DNA of 64,000 nucleotides from an uncultured Fidelibacterota bacterium (GTDB lineage: Bacteria; Fidelibacterota; Marinisomatia; Marinisomatales; TCS55): assembly GCA_902615915.1 (NCBI GenBank), contig CACMQQ010000008.1, positions 1 through 64,000 on the forward strand, written 5' to 3'. The notes beneath the pieces were generated by a model. The model worked only from the letters and a program-made list of their open reading frames with translations, did no database searches and was not told the DNA's origin. Positions 9,775 to 18,009 of this stretch are shown here, in pieces. The position numbers and the translations under genes were made by a program. Each line of letters starts with the position of its first letter. The stretch's first letter is position 1.

Positions 9775-11100
9775 CTAAAAATTTTGTCTATAAACTAAGC
9801 CTCTAGATTTTATTTCTCTTAAGGATGAAGCTTTTTTCCATTCGTAGATGTACATTTTGATGATAATGTTGATTAAGTTGATTTTCTCACCCTTTGTGTC
9901 AAAGGGCTTGTTTTTTGATATGTTTATTATGTTATCATAGCACCACAATAATATTGCCGCTTTATAGATGACTTTTCCAAAACGAAAAATCTTTAACCAC
10001 CTTAAAAAAAATGGATAGTTTATTTTATCCTCATATTTAGGTAGTTCATAAATTTCTTTTTTTATGAGTTTTTTAGGCCCATCAATCAAGCCACATAGAG
10101 GTCTGGCTAGACCTATCATGTCAATATTGTGATTTGAAATTAAATCATTCATTGTAGATAGTTTTCGTATGCCACCTGTGAGCATGATCGGTGTATTTTT
10201 AATTGTATTTAAAATTTCTTTAGAGCTATCAAGAAAGTACGCTTCGTTGATATTTTTGTCATTTAATGCATCTTTCCCTCTAAAAATTGCTAAGTTTTCA
10301 TAGTTACCACCGCTAATTTCTATTAAATCTATTCCTTTACTATCTAGCGCTTTACATATAGTTGCTGATTCTTGATCAGTTAGCCCACCTTTTAAAAAAT
10401 CTGAGCTATTAATTTTAACAGAAATAGGAAAGTTGGGCCCTACACTACGTCTTGTGGCAATAATGATCTCCAATAGCAATCTGTATCTATTCTCAAGCTT
10501 TCCTCCATAGCTATCTGTTCTTACGTTAGCTAAAGGATTTAAAAATGAGGAAAGCAGGTAGCCATGCGCACTATGTATTTGAATTCCTGAAAAACCAACT
10601 TCTTTGCATACTTTAGCAGCGTAAGAAAATTTATCAATAATAGAACCTATTTCACTTATAGAAATTTCTTTAGGGGCATAGCTGGGCATTAAAATTTGCC
10701 CTGCAACGTTACGACTTCTAATAGGAGATGGACCTAATCCTACTTTATTAACTCTTGCATCTGTTTGTCTACCCGCATGCCCAAGCTGAACCCAGCAATG
10801 GTTGCCATTGATTTTGGCCGCAGATGCCCATTTTTTCAATTTTTCAATTTGCAGATTGCTTTGTTTGCCGTCAATGGCTACGTTTCCTGCTCTCTCCATA
10901 TATCTTCTATCGATTTGTACATTTCCTGTAATGAGTAAGCTCGCGCCACTCTTGCTCCATTTTTCATAAAGAGTGCAAAGTTCATCAGTAGATCTATTGA
11001 GTTCGTCGGAAAGACCTTCCGTCATGGCAGTTTTACATAAACGATTGGACAGCATGGATCCGCAAGGAAGTTCAAGTTGCTCTTCTATATTGTTTTTCAT
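9775..11100 (-). CDS. NADH:flavin oxidoreductase (Old Yellow Enzyme family)
   Basis: This 441-residue FMN-dependent TIM-barrel protein is an OYE-type oxidoreductase. Landmarks are 'VQLGHAGRQ', 'GVGFSGIQIHSAHGYLLSSF'-type active-site His, 'RTDSYGGKLENR' and 'LTGGIR'. These enzymes reduce activated C=C bonds using NAD(P)H. The barrel ends near residue 350. The remaining 90 or so residues form an extension rich in aromatic and basic residues that is longer than in typical family members. The physiological substrate cannot be told from sequence. Confidence 0.85.
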   Translation of the reverse strand: MKNNIEEQLELPCGSMLSNRLCKTAMTEGLSDELNRSTDELCTLYEKWSKSGASLLITGNVQIDRRYMERAGNVAIDGKQSNLQIEKLKKWASAAKINGNHCWVQLGHAGRQTDARVNKVGLGPSPIRSRNVAGQILMPSYAPKEISISEIGSIIDKFSYAAKVCKEVGFSGIQIHSAHGYLLSSFLNPLANVRTDSYGGKLENRYRLLLEIIIATRRSVGPNFPISVKINSSDFLKGGLTDQESATICKALDSKGIDLIEISGGNYENLAIFRGKDALNDKNINEAYFLDSSKEILNTIKNTPIMLTGGIRKLSTMNDLISNHNIDMIGLARPLCGLIDGPKKLIKKEIYELPKYEDKINYPFFLRWLKIFRFGKVIYKAAILLWCYDNIINISKNKPFDTKGEKINLINIIIKMYIYEWKKASSLREIKSRGLVYRQNF

Positions 11101-11180
11101 TTATATTCAAAAATAAAAAAAAATAAATAAAAAATGATGTGTAAATTTTGTCTTTATTAATTGAAATTAATTTCAGTAAA

Positions 11181-11951
11181 ATGTTTCAAAGATTTATAAC
11201 AAAATTATTTCTAGCTCTGCAATTCACAATAGCTATAGCACAAGTTAACACCGAATCGATGCGTAATAGCTTTTCAGATGATTCATTAAAACACGCTTTG
11301 AGATTAGATTTGAGTCTTGAAAAATCCTCCGAGGAAGTGTTCGATGCTTCAGTTAACTACCGGTTCGATATAAATATTGGAGAAAATCTCACCTCTTTTT
11401 TAGTGATTAGCTACGAAAATGGATATGAACAATTACCTGAAAATGAGAAAAACATTATAAAAAATAAAGGTTTTGGCCATTTTAGATTAACCAAAAATTT
11501 TTCTAACAATTTTTATATGGAAGGTTTTGTGCAGGCCGGGTTTAATGATTTTTTATTAATGGAAAGAAGAAGTCTCTACGGACTTGGTGTAAGAAATAAA
11601 CTAATTGATAAAAAAAGGGCTATCCTCTTTAGCGGAGTAGGCTTTATGAGTGAGAGCGAAACATACAATACTAAATTAGAAGATAATAAAAATTTATTAA
11701 GATCAACTAATTACTTAAACGCTAATTTTTCAATTAGCGAAAGCATTCAACTTATCAATACGTTATACTTTCAGCTTTCAACTGTTGAGGAAAAAGACTA
11801 TCGCTTATTATTTGAATCAATCTTTGAGTATAAATTGAATAATAATTTGGAATTTTCATTTGAATTAAATTACAGATTTGATAATCAGCCTCATGGAGAC
11901 TTAGGAAAAAATTATTATGATGTCAAAAACGGAATAACTTATAGATTTTAA
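11181..11951 (+). CDS. Putative outer-membrane beta-barrel (DUF481-like)
   Basis: This protein of about 256 residues has a signal peptide (FLALQFTIAIAQ) followed by alternating amphipathic beta strands with aromatic girdles, ending in a terminal strand 'YDVKNGITYRF' with C-terminal Phe. Both are hallmarks of an outer-membrane beta-barrel. The pattern of a ~220-residue barrel with 'SLYGLGVRNKLI'-type strands resembles DUF481 proteins. A TTG at 11148 would add 11 residues; the ATG at 11181 gives a normal signal peptide and is preferred. The function is unknown. Confidence 0.6.
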   Translation: MFQRFITKLFLALQFTIAIAQVNTESMRNSFSDDSLKHALRLDLSLEKSSEEVFDASVNYRFDINIGENLTSFLVISYENGYEQLPENEKNIIKNKGFGHFRLTKNFSNNFYMEGFVQAGFNDFLLMERRSLYGLGVRNKLIDKKRAILFSGVGFMSESETYNTKLEDNKNLLRSTNYLNANFSISESIQLINTLYFQLSTVEEKDYRLLFESIFEYKLNNNLEFSFELNYRFDNQPHGDLGKNYYDVKNGITYRF

Positions 11952-11953
11952 TT

Positions 11954-12130
11954 GTGTTATCAAGAGTATTTCTTATCAATCAAAACAAATGTTGCGCTAG
12001 AAAGTGTTTAATGTGCCCCTATGAACAAAAACATTCTGGTAAAAGCAGCGTGGTGCGAAAAGAAATAATTGAAGATTTGGATGAATTGGAACTGAAGCAA
12101 ATAAAAAATGTTAGAAAATTAAATATTTAA
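11954..12130 (+). CDS. Small cysteine-rich protein (DUF5522-like)
   Basis: This 58-residue ORF opens with GTG directly behind the barrel gene. Its first half carries a tight cysteine motif 'NKCCARKCLMCPYEQKHSG' (CC-x3-C-x2-C-P-Y), and its second half is a charged helix. The CC...C..CPY pattern resembles the small DUF5522 proteins, a probable metal-binding family. No strong ribosome-binding site is visible, so the start is uncertain; an internal ATG would remove part of the motif. It is too short for most gene callers. Confidence 0.55.
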   Translation: MLSRVFLINQNKCCARKCLMCPYEQKHSGKSSVVRKEIIEDLDELELKQIKNVRKLNI

Positions 12131-12207
12131 TTTTTAACACTCGTTTTGTTATAGATGTTGCATCTAATCGTATTTAATTTTAAAACAAGAAATAGGAAAT
12201 TGTACAA

Positions 12208-12633
12208 ATGTTTAATAAAGAAAAAGTCATAGACAAATTAACAGAAATATTCGATCTTGAATTATCGGGTGTGATTAGGTATACCCACTATGCGCTAATG
12301 ATATTTGGCCCAAATAGACTGCCGTTAATAGATTTTTTTAAAGCGCAAGCCACAGAATCGCTTGACCATGCTAATATGGCCGGTGAGCATATCACAGGCC
12401 TTGGGGGTCACCCCCCCTTAAATCTGAATGAAATAAAAGAAACCTTTAAGCATGACATATCTGAAATACTTCAAGAGTCTTTAGAGCATGAAAGAAAAGC
12501 CGTTGATCATTATTACTCTCTTTTAAGTCTTGTTGATGGAAAATCTGTTTACCTCGAAGAGTACGCTAGGGGAATGATCGGTCAGGAAGAATTGCATTTA
12601 CTTGAAGTTGAAAAAATGTTAAAGTCTAATTGA
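12208..12633 (+). CDS. Bacterioferritin-like diiron protein
   Basis: This 141-residue four-helix ferritin-like protein shows candidate diiron ligands on all helices: Glu in 'DLELSGVIRY', Glu/His in 'ATESLDHANMAGEH', Glu/His in 'ESLEHERKAVDHY' and Glu/His in 'GQEELHLLE'. The helix-2 spacing is E-x3-H rather than the E-x2-H of classical Bfr. The Met that ligates haem in classical Bfr is not evident, so it may be a haem-free bacterioferritin-like protein. A likely role is iron storage or peroxide detoxification. Its stop overlaps the start of a tiny membrane ORF. Confidence 0.75.
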   Translation: MFNKEKVIDKLTEIFDLELSGVIRYTHYALMIFGPNRLPLIDFFKAQATESLDHANMAGEHITGLGGHPPLNLNEIKETFKHDISEILQESLEHERKAVDHYYSLLSLVDGKSVYLEEYARGMIGQEELHLLEVEKMLKSN

Positions 12634-12737
12634 GTAAGACCGCAAAAGACAAGTTAAGGCTTATAATTTTAGTATTTATACCTCCTATAATTGTATCAAT
12701 TTTGATTGTATATTTTTTATTTAAATATAGATTTTAA
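12630..12737 (+). CDS. 35-residue single-TM micro-protein
   Basis: A TTG start overlaps the stop of the ferritin-like gene (TTGA), suggesting coupled translation. The peptide has a short basic N-terminus (SKTAKDKLR), one hydrophobic helix (LIILVFIPPIIVSILIVYFL) and the tail KYRF. No family is recognised. Similar one-TM micro-ORFs occur elsewhere in the window (15198, 59422, 59529). Confidence 0.45.
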   Translation: MSKTAKDKLRLIILVFIPPIIVSILIVYFLFKYRF

Positions 12738-12749
12738 AATTCTAATTCT

Positions 12750-13331
12750 ATGAAAAATTTAGCTTTATTTATATCTACACTACTCTTTTTAGCATGTGAT
12801 GAAAGCCCTAATAGGCTAGAAAACTTTGACGTTATTGAGCTTAATAAAAATAAATGGAACAGCAGAAATATTTCTACCTATCAGTTCGAGCTCTCTGTTT
12901 CATGTTACTGTTTATCAGCAGGAGACACTGTCAAGATATTCGTTGAAAATGATTCGATAAAATTTATAAATGAAAAAAATTATAATTTTCAAAACGACAC
13001 TCATTGGTTTATTAAAACCATTGACGAATTATTTTATTTTATTGATGATAAAATGTCAAAAAATCCATCCAACAATTCGATATTATTCAATGGGGTGTTT
13101 GGTTATCCTGAAAAGATATTTTTTGATATGAGTGATAAAATTGCTGATGATGAAATTGGATACTCTATACACTCTTTTAAAGCTGACTGCATCGACGAAT
13201 CAAGAATAAGAGATGATGCATGCACTAAAGAGTATCAACCCGTTTGTGGTTGCGATGGTAAAACTTACCCTAACTCTTGTATAGCTGATATTTCAGGTGT
13301 TTTAGATTGGACCGATGGAGAGTGCAAGTAG
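12750..13331 (+). CDS. Lipoprotein with DUF6174-like and Kazal-type domains
   Basis: This 193-residue protein starts with a lipoprotein signal (lipobox LFLAC, Cys16). Its middle region resembles DUF6174 ('YQFELSVSCYC'), and its C-terminus is a Kazal-type protease-inhibitor domain (about residues 155-193: 'CTKEYQPVCGCDGKTYPNSC'). Kazal domains block serine proteases through a disulfide-braced loop. A lipid anchor would place the inhibitor on the outer membrane or cell surface. Two further Kazal lipoproteins lie at 15987 and 38986. Confidence 0.75.
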   Translation: MKNLALFISTLLFLACDESPNRLENFDVIELNKNKWNSRNISTYQFELSVSCYCLSAGDTVKIFVENDSIKFINEKNYNFQNDTHWFIKTIDELFYFIDDKMSKNPSNNSILFNGVFGYPEKIFFDMSDKIADDEIGYSIHSFKADCIDESRIRDDACTKEYQPVCGCDGKTYPNSCIADISGVLDWTDGECK

Positions 13332-13361
13332 CTTCCTAAAACTTTTTCTTAAAAATAAATT

Positions 13362-13865
13362 ATGACTAATTTTAATCTACCTATGATTGCGATTAAGTTC
13401 TTATTATTTCTTGTCACATTTTTTTTTCAAGAATTAAATTCTCAACCAAATGAAGAGCTGGAAATAGATAGAGTTTGGTCCGAGCTAGTTCTATCTGTAA
13501 AAAAAGGAGATTTTTCTAAGTATAAAAGTTTTTATCATGAGGACGCAGTGTTGATAAGTCAAGCCAATCAAACCACTGCTACTATCAAAGATACTTTTGT
13601 CAGATGGGAAGAAGGTTTTAGACAAACTCGATCAGGGAAAATTAAAACCAATCTAGAAGTCAGATTTAAAAAACGTTTGGCTGATAAAAAAACGTTCTTC
13701 GAAGAGGGTATGTTGAAATACTGGACTACAGATAGTGAAGGCAATGATAACATTAGCTATTTAGAATTTGAAGCAGTTTGGATTAAAAAAGGCAAAGAAT
13801 GGCTCATGATTATGGAAAATCAAAAATCTTTTTTAGATGAGAACGAATGGAATAAATTAGAATAA
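13362..13865 (+). CDS. Exported NTF2/SnoaL-like (DUF4440-type) protein
   Basis: This 167-residue protein has a signal peptide (about residues 1-27) and a cone-shaped NTF2-like fold predicted from 'ELEIDRVWSELVLSVKKGDF', 'YHEDAVLIS' and 'EFEAVWIKKGKEWLMIMENQ'. DUF4440-type proteins of this size are common in secreted stress or transport contexts; no catalytic set can be assigned. A second ATG at 13383 would shorten the signal peptide. It lies 30 bp downstream of the Kazal lipoprotein and is probably co-transcribed with it. Confidence 0.6.
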   Translation: MTNFNLPMIAIKFLLFLVTFFFQELNSQPNEELEIDRVWSELVLSVKKGDFSKYKSFYHEDAVLISQANQTTATIKDTFVRWEEGFRQTRSGKIKTNLEVRFKKRLADKKTFFEEGMLKYWTTDSEGNDNISYLEFEAVWIKKGKEWLMIMENQKSFLDENEWNKLE

Positions 13866-13897
13866 AGATCTTTATTGAAGTGTTAATAATTTAAAAA

Positions 13898-14578
13898 ATG
13901 AACTCGCCAACATTTAAAGCCATAATGATAGGCGCAACCGGTGCTACTGGCAGTCATCTATTATTACAATTATTATCTAATGATAAATGTGTCAAAATAA
14001 CCTCTATTAGCAGAAGGCCGCTTAAAATTGATAAAAAAAATAACAAAAAATTAAATGAAATATTGATTGATAACATGAATGATCTTTCAAGTACTGAAAC
14101 AGCTTGGAAAGGTAATGATGTTTTTTTCAATTGTATAGGGACCACAAGAACTAAAGCGGGAAGTGCAAATAAATTTTTAAATATAGAATTTGGCATTTCA
14201 CTTGAAGCTGCAAAAATGGCATTTAACGCAAACATTCCTCATGCTTGTTTAATTTCAGCCAAAGGCGTTAATCACAAAATTTGGGGTCCAGCATTTATTC
14301 ATCCTCTTTTTTACATGAAAATAATGGGCAAAAAAGAACAGACAATCTTAAATAATTATAAATTTAAGTATGCAACAATTTTTCAACCTGGAATGTTAAG
14401 TCGTTTACAATCCAAAGATTCTTTGATCGAAAAATTCATGCAAAGAAAAAATATTAAATTAAGAGTTGATTTGCTCGCTGGAGCAATGATTAAAGAAGCT
14501 GAAGGGGTAATTATAAAACGTTCTATTGATGGTATAAAATACATCACTGGTAATAATCAGATATTATCAATTTTATAA
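13898..14578 (+). CDS. NAD(P)-binding epimerase/TIP30-like protein
   Basis: This 226-residue Rossmann protein has the dinucleotide loop 'MIGATGATGSHLLLQLL' (residues 11-27), 'SISRRPL', 'FFNCIGTTRTKAG' and a YxxxK-like 'FYMKIMGKKEQ' near residue 145. It fits atypical short-chain dehydrogenases of the HTATIP2/TIP30 type. No substrate can be inferred. It stands 32 bp after the NTF2-like gene, in the same orientation. Confidence 0.7.
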   Translation: MNSPTFKAIMIGATGATGSHLLLQLLSNDKCVKITSISRRPLKIDKKNNKKLNEILIDNMNDLSSTETAWKGNDVFFNCIGTTRTKAGSANKFLNIEFGISLEAAKMAFNANIPHACLISAKGVNHKIWGPAFIHPLFYMKIMGKKEQTILNNYKFKYATIFQPGMLSRLQSKDSLIEKFMQRKNIKLRVDLLAGAMIKEAEGVIIKRSIDGIKYITGNNQILSIL

Positions 14579-14630
14579 TAAAAATCAATTTTACATACTC
14601 ATTCCTAATTATTTAGCATATATTTTGTAC

Positions 14631-14801
14631 ATGAAAAATATTGTGGCATTTACAATAATAGGAGCTAGTGCGGGTTTTTTATATTACTATTTAATAGGCT
14701 GTAACAACACATGTTCAATCACATCCTCTCCATACAATAGTATTTTATATGGAGCATTTTGTGGTATCATCATTGGAATGCCTTCAAAAAAAAGGAAGTG
14801 A
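14631..14801 (+). CDS. DUF6132-like small membrane protein
   Basis: This 56-residue ORF begins with ATG and shows two TM segments flanking the conserved segment 'GCNNTCSITSSPYNSILYG'. That pattern (YY...GC..TC.ITS.PY.S.LYGA) is diagnostic of DUF6132, found in many Bacteroidetes. The two Cys suggest a redox or metal role, but none has been shown. It is short and easily missed. Confidence 0.75.
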   Translation: MKNIVAFTIIGASAGFLYYYLIGCNNTCSITSSPYNSILYGAFCGIIIGMPSKKRK

Positions 14802-14855
14802 CAACTTCGCGACATTATATTTTTTTAACTTATTTAAATGTAATAGGGGATAATT

Positions 14856-15179
14856 ATGTCAATTTTAGAAAAATGGTCAAAAGCCATTGATGAACGTGAT
14901 ATTGATGGGATGAGTAAATTAATTCATGATAATTATGAATTCACTTTGCACTCTGCTGGAAAGATCCTAAGCAAGCAAGATGTATTGGATTGGGTAGCGA
15001 GCGATGATATAAATGCTAGCAAAGTCAGGATACTATATGAAAATGACGAAGTAGGTGTAAACCACTCAGTTGTTGAATTCAAGGATGGAAACGTTCAAGG
15101 AGTCTTGGCATTTTTTAGATTTAAAGATGGTAAGGTATTTAGACAAGAAACAGGTGCATCGAATCTTCCAAAAGATTAA
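14856..15179 (+). CDS. SnoaL/NTF2-like protein
   Basis: This 107-residue cytosolic NTF2-like protein ('LEKWSKAIDERDIDGMSKLI' then 'FFRFKDGKVFRQETGAS') has no signal peptide. The ribosome-binding region is AGGGGAT just before the ATG. Members bind small ligands or act as isomerases or dehydratases, but catalytic residues cannot be assigned here. Confidence 0.65.
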   Translation: MSILEKWSKAIDERDIDGMSKLIHDNYEFTLHSAGKILSKQDVLDWVASDDINASKVRILYENDEVGVNHSVVEFKDGNVQGVLAFFRFKDGKVFRQETGASNLPKD

Positions 15180-15197
15180 AAAGGTAATTTTAGAATA

Positions 15198-15287
15198 ATG
15201 GATTTTTTTAAAAAAAACTGGCCTCCGATTGTAGCATATATTGTTGCGGCAACATTAATTATATATCATATCTTAACTACTGCCTAA
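15198..15287 (+). CDS. 29-residue single-TM micro-protein
   Basis: ATG-initiated and placed 18 bp after the SnoaL-like gene. It consists of a short basic N-terminus (MDFFKKNWPP), a TM helix (IVAYIVAATLIIYHIL) and a three-residue tail. No homologous family is recognised. It lies in a tight same-strand series, and the DUF6090-like gene follows after 6 bp, which supports it being real. Confidence 0.4.
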   Translation: MDFFKKNWPPIVAYIVAATLIIYHILTTA

Positions 15288-15293
15288 TATTCA

Positions 15294-15965
15294 ATGAAAA
15301 ATATTCTGGCTAGAGGCGGAATAGAATTTCTTGCAGTTTTATTTGGTATAACAATTTCACTATGGGTTGAAGATTCTAGACAAAATAGTGATATGCAAAA
15401 AAAGATTATTGATGATTACAAAAATATCCAAGAAGAGATTGCGCTTGATATTGAAAACATAGATCGGATCTCAGATCTTGTCAAAAAACAGATAAATATT
15501 CTTGAAGAGCTAATAGATTTTAACCGTGGTGACAGAGAATTCAATGGTGACAGTATTATAGCACGTATCAACAAAGTGACTTCACCAACTTTTTTTGGAA
15601 CACAAACCGCTTACAATGCTTCTGTATCCAGCGGAAGGTTAAATTTTTCTTCAGATTTAAAAATTAGTAAAGAAATTGCTTTGTTATACGAGCATTTTTA
15701 CAAAAGACTCGATGTCAATAGTCTCATCTATGATAAAAGAATGCACGATTTTAGAAGTGATCATTTTTTTCAATTTTTACGTTTTGCCAATGAAGAGGAA
15801 GTGTTTGATTTAAATACAAAATCTATTTTTTTGTCTTTAAACACCAGAAATGCGCTATACTGGATTCTAAATTTTGCTGACTATAATTACATAAGCAGAC
15901 TAAATGAGACAAAAGAGCAAATGTTAAAAGCAAATAACATAATTATTAACTATTTAAGTGATTAG
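15294..15965 (+). CDS. DUF6090-like membrane-anchored protein
   Basis: This 223-residue protein has one N-terminal TM helix ('FLAVLFGITISLWVEDSRQN') followed by a long, mainly helical soluble part. The pattern 'G..I.LWVED.R......I.DYKNIQEEIALDI' matches DUF6090, an uncharacterised family frequent in marine Bacteroidetes-like genomes. No enzymatic motif is visible. It follows the 29-residue ORF by 6 bp. Confidence 0.6.
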   Translation: MKNILARGGIEFLAVLFGITISLWVEDSRQNSDMQKKIIDDYKNIQEEIALDIENIDRISDLVKKQINILEELIDFNRGDREFNGDSIIARINKVTSPTFFGTQTAYNASVSSGRLNFSSDLKISKEIALLYEHFYKRLDVNSLIYDKRMHDFRSDHFFQFLRFANEEEVFDLNTKSIFLSLNTRNALYWILNFADYNYISRLNETKEQMLKANNIIINYLSD

Positions 15966-15986
15966 CATATTTCAATAATAATTGAA

Positions 15987-16217
15987 ATGAAAATAAAATC
16001 AGATTCTTTAAATATTAAAATGATAATTTATTTATTACCCTTTTTTTCATGCATTGATAAAGATATCGCTAATTGCATGGATGTTGAGAAAGCAAGAGCT
16101 GTTCTTTGTCCAGAAATCTATGATCCAGTATGTGGATGCAATAGCAAAACTTACGCTAATGATTGCCATGCAAAAAATGATGGGGTTTTATTATGGACTG
16201 TTGGAGCTTGTCAATAG
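15987..16217 (+). CDS. Kazal-type lipoprotein
   Basis: This 76-residue lipoprotein has a basic N-region, hydrophobic core and lipobox FFSC (Cys22), then one Kazal-like domain ('EIYDPVCGCNSKTYANDC' to a terminal GAC). The domain repeats the C-x-C-x-T-Y-x-N-x-C signature of the other two copies. An internal ATG at 16020 would remove the basic N-region, so 15987 is preferred. Its stop is immediately followed by the ATG of the next gene, implying an operon. It is likely a surface protease inhibitor. Confidence 0.75.
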   Translation: MKIKSDSLNIKMIIYLLPFFSCIDKDIANCMDVEKARAVLCPEIYDPVCGCNSKTYANDCHAKNDGVLLWTVGACQ

Positions 16218-16664
16218 ATGTCTAGAAAATACATGGAAATTATTGGTTTTGTTAGTGTTGTTGCATCATTGATCTTTGTTGGAGTTGAGATAAATCAAAA
16301 TACAAATGCTTTAAGAGGAGAAACTCAACAAAATGTATCCATGCAGGTTAATGATATGTATAAGATGGTAGCAGAGAATGAGAGGATTGCCAGATTAATA
16401 AGTTTATGTTTTGAAGGAATAAGCAAAGAAGACTTGAGCGAAAGTGATTATATAAGTCTTTGGAATTTTCAAATGATGGGATTCAGAAGAATTGAAAATA
16501 TATATCTTCAATATAAAAATGGAATATTAAAAGAAGATGCTTTTCAAAGAATTGGAATGGGCATCTATCAAACAAAAATTGTTAGGCAGATTTGGAAAGA
16601 GAGAAAAGGAGATTTTGAACCAGAATTTGTTAATTTTTTTGAAGATTTAAGAGATAAAGATTAA
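16218..16664 (+). CDS. One-TM 'RQNT' family protein, copy 1
   Basis: This 148-residue protein has an N-terminal TM helix ('EIIGFVSVVASLIFVGVEI'), then 'NQNTNALRGETQQ', and a helical cytosolic part with 'GFRRIENIYLQYKNG' and 'REIWKERKxxFxPEFVxFFE'-like elements. It is clearly paralogous to the genes at 17505 and 19902 and more distantly to 18301. The family is common in marine bacteria and uncharacterised. The start codon abuts the stop of the Kazal gene, and its last 4 nt overlap the convergent gene at 16661-16981. Confidence 0.65.
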   Translation: MSRKYMEIIGFVSVVASLIFVGVEINQNTNALRGETQQNVSMQVNDMYKMVAENERIARLISLCFEGISKEDLSESDYISLWNFQMMGFRRIENIYLQYKNGILKEDAFQRIGMGIYQTKIVRQIWKERKGDFEPEFVNFFEDLRDKD

Positions 16665-16981
16665 TCAAATCTTTTAGATCCTCTCGTAATCTGGCTTTGG
16701 AGCTTTTTAATATCGGAATGATTCAACTCAGCAAATCGATTAAGCTTTTCAATGGATTTAAAATTTATATCAGATTTGTTTTTTAAATTATTATAGATTT
16801 CTTCAATTTCGCTTTTCAATACGTTGTCATTGATTTCAATACTATTATAGCTTTCTTTAATAAAGCTATTCATGTCCTTTATCAGTATTAAACAGTACAT
16901 ACTTATAAAAAAAGTAATCAGGTTTAAAAATGAAAACTTATCTATTTCTTTCCTAATTTTTTTTCTCAATTCAGACTCCAT
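16661..16981 (-). CDS. Membrane-anchored coiled-coil protein
   Basis: This 106-residue protein has a basic N-terminus, one TM segment ('FLNLITFFISMYCLILI') and a long predicted helical or coiled-coil part ('VLKSEIEEIYNNLKNKSDIN'). No family is recognised. It is the last of four tiny genes read leftward from 17413, separated from the 33-residue ORF by 3 nt. Confidence 0.5.
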   Translation of the reverse strand: MESELRKKIRKEIDKFSFLNLITFFISMYCLILIKDMNSFIKESYNSIEINDNVLKSEIEEIYNNLKNKSDINFKSIEKLNRFAELNHSDIKKLQSQITRGSKRFD

Positions 16982-16984
16982 TTC

Positions 16985-17086
16985 TTATTTTTTTCTATAA
17001 TTTTTCAAAACTATTAATTTTAAAATGAATATAGATGAAATACCAATTATAGCTCCAATAATTATACTAAAAATTATCTCTATCAT
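16985..17086 (-). CDS. 33-residue single-TM micro-protein
   Basis: ATG start at 17086, overlapping the end of the upstream 62-residue gene by 20 nt. It has one TM segment ('IIFSIIIGAIIGISSIFILK') and a basic tail (NYRKK). It is believable mainly because of its tight spacing within a four-gene leftward set. Confidence 0.35.
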   Translation of the reverse strand: MIEIIFSIIIGAIIGISSIFILKLIVLKNYRKK

Positions 17087-17255
17087 TTTCCTTAAGAATC
17101 TTTTTTACTTCAAAAATCAATACACTAGCAAAGAAAAATACTGGCAATAATAGCCATTCATCTTTTGTTAAGTAATAAATATAGAGAAAGACAGCGATTG
17201 ACAAAATATTGATTCCTACAGATGCAATATTTACAGATGCTTTATATTTTATCAT
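17067..17255 (-). CDS. 62-residue two-TM small membrane protein
   Basis: A short protein with two predicted TM helices ('GINILSIAVFLYIYYL' and 'WLLLPVFFFASVLIFEVKKI') and a charged tail. The start overlaps the stop of the 52-residue ORF upstream (TAATG), a sign of translational coupling. No family is recognised. Confidence 0.45.
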   Translation of the reverse strand: MIKYKASVNIASVGINILSIAVFLYIYYLTKDEWLLLPVFFFASVLIFEVKKILKENDRDNF

Positions 17256-17413
17256 TAAGAAATATTTTTAGTATATCTAATGTAGCCCAAAATTGCAGCT
17301 GTACTTAATAACAGTGGAGGGGTCATTGTCATAAAACCTTGAAAGTATAAGAGCCAAAAATACAAAGCTAGCGGTGTTGATATTGCAAACATATATTTTT
17401 TCAGAAAATACAT
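17255..17413 (-). CDS. 52-residue two-TM micro-protein
   Basis: ATG at 17413 opens a 52-residue ORF with two hydrophobic helices ('ISTPLALYFWLLYFQGF' and 'PPLLLSTAAILGYI') joined by a Met/Thr-rich turn, ending in a basic tail. It is the first gene of the four-gene leftward cluster and shares its stop with the next start. Its function is unknown. Confidence 0.4.
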   Translation of the reverse strand: MYFLKKYMFAISTPLALYFWLLYFQGFMTMTPPLLLSTAAILGYIRYTKNIS

Positions 17414-17504
17414 AACTACTAGATTAAATAAATTTTTTTTTATAAACTAAAAATATCATATTTTTGTTTTAGGAGATTAAAATCAATAAAAAAAGAAGAT
17501 TATT

Positions 17505-17945
17505 TTGAAAAGACAATATATAGAGATTTTGGGACTGCTAAGCGTTATAGCATCATTGTTATTTGTGGGAGTAGAGATTCGCCAAAATACTACTGCAATT
17601 AGAGGCGCCACACAGCAAGATATATCATATCAAATCTCAGAGATTTACAAAATAGCAGTTGAGAATGAAAAAATAGCATTAATTACCAGCAAGGCATATC
17701 AAGGTATCACTAAAAAAGACCTTAGTGAAATTGATTTTTCTAGATTTTGGCTTTTTGCCATGATGGGCCTAAGAAGAGTTGAAAACATATATCTTCAATA
17801 TAACAATGGGTTTGTCGGCTCAGAAGCATTTGACAGAATTGACATGGCATTTTATCGCACCCCCTTAGTTAGAGAAATATGGGAGGAGAGAAAAAATTCT
17901 TTTGACCCTGAGTTTGTAGTTTTCTATGAGAATTTGAGAAATTAA
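17505..17945 (+). CDS. One-TM 'RQNT' family protein, copy 2
   Basis: This 146-residue paralog of the 16218 gene has a TM helix 'GLLSVIASLLFVGVEIRQNT', then 'TTAIRGATQQ' and 'GLRRVENIYLQYNNGFVG'. It starts with TTG. The start is supported by copy 4 at 19902, which opens with ATG and encodes the same N-terminus (MKRQYIEI). It is preceded by the tiny-protein operon on the opposite strand, so both transcripts start from the 17414-17504 gap. Confidence 0.65.
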   Translation: MKRQYIEILGLLSVIASLLFVGVEIRQNTTAIRGATQQDISYQISEIYKIAVENEKIALITSKAYQGITKKDLSEIDFSRFWLFAMMGLRRVENIYLQYNNGFVGSEAFDRIDMAFYRTPLVREIWEERKNSFDPEFVVFYENLRN

Positions 17946-18009
17946 TCTTTTTTAACATTTCTAAAAACGAATAAATAAAGAACTTATTAAGAATTTTTAA
18001 AACAGTTTA

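Noticed and set aside
16054-16272. 72-residue plus-strand ORF
   Set aside because: It overlaps the Kazal lipoprotein and the start of RQNT copy 1 in another frame and has no protein-like features.
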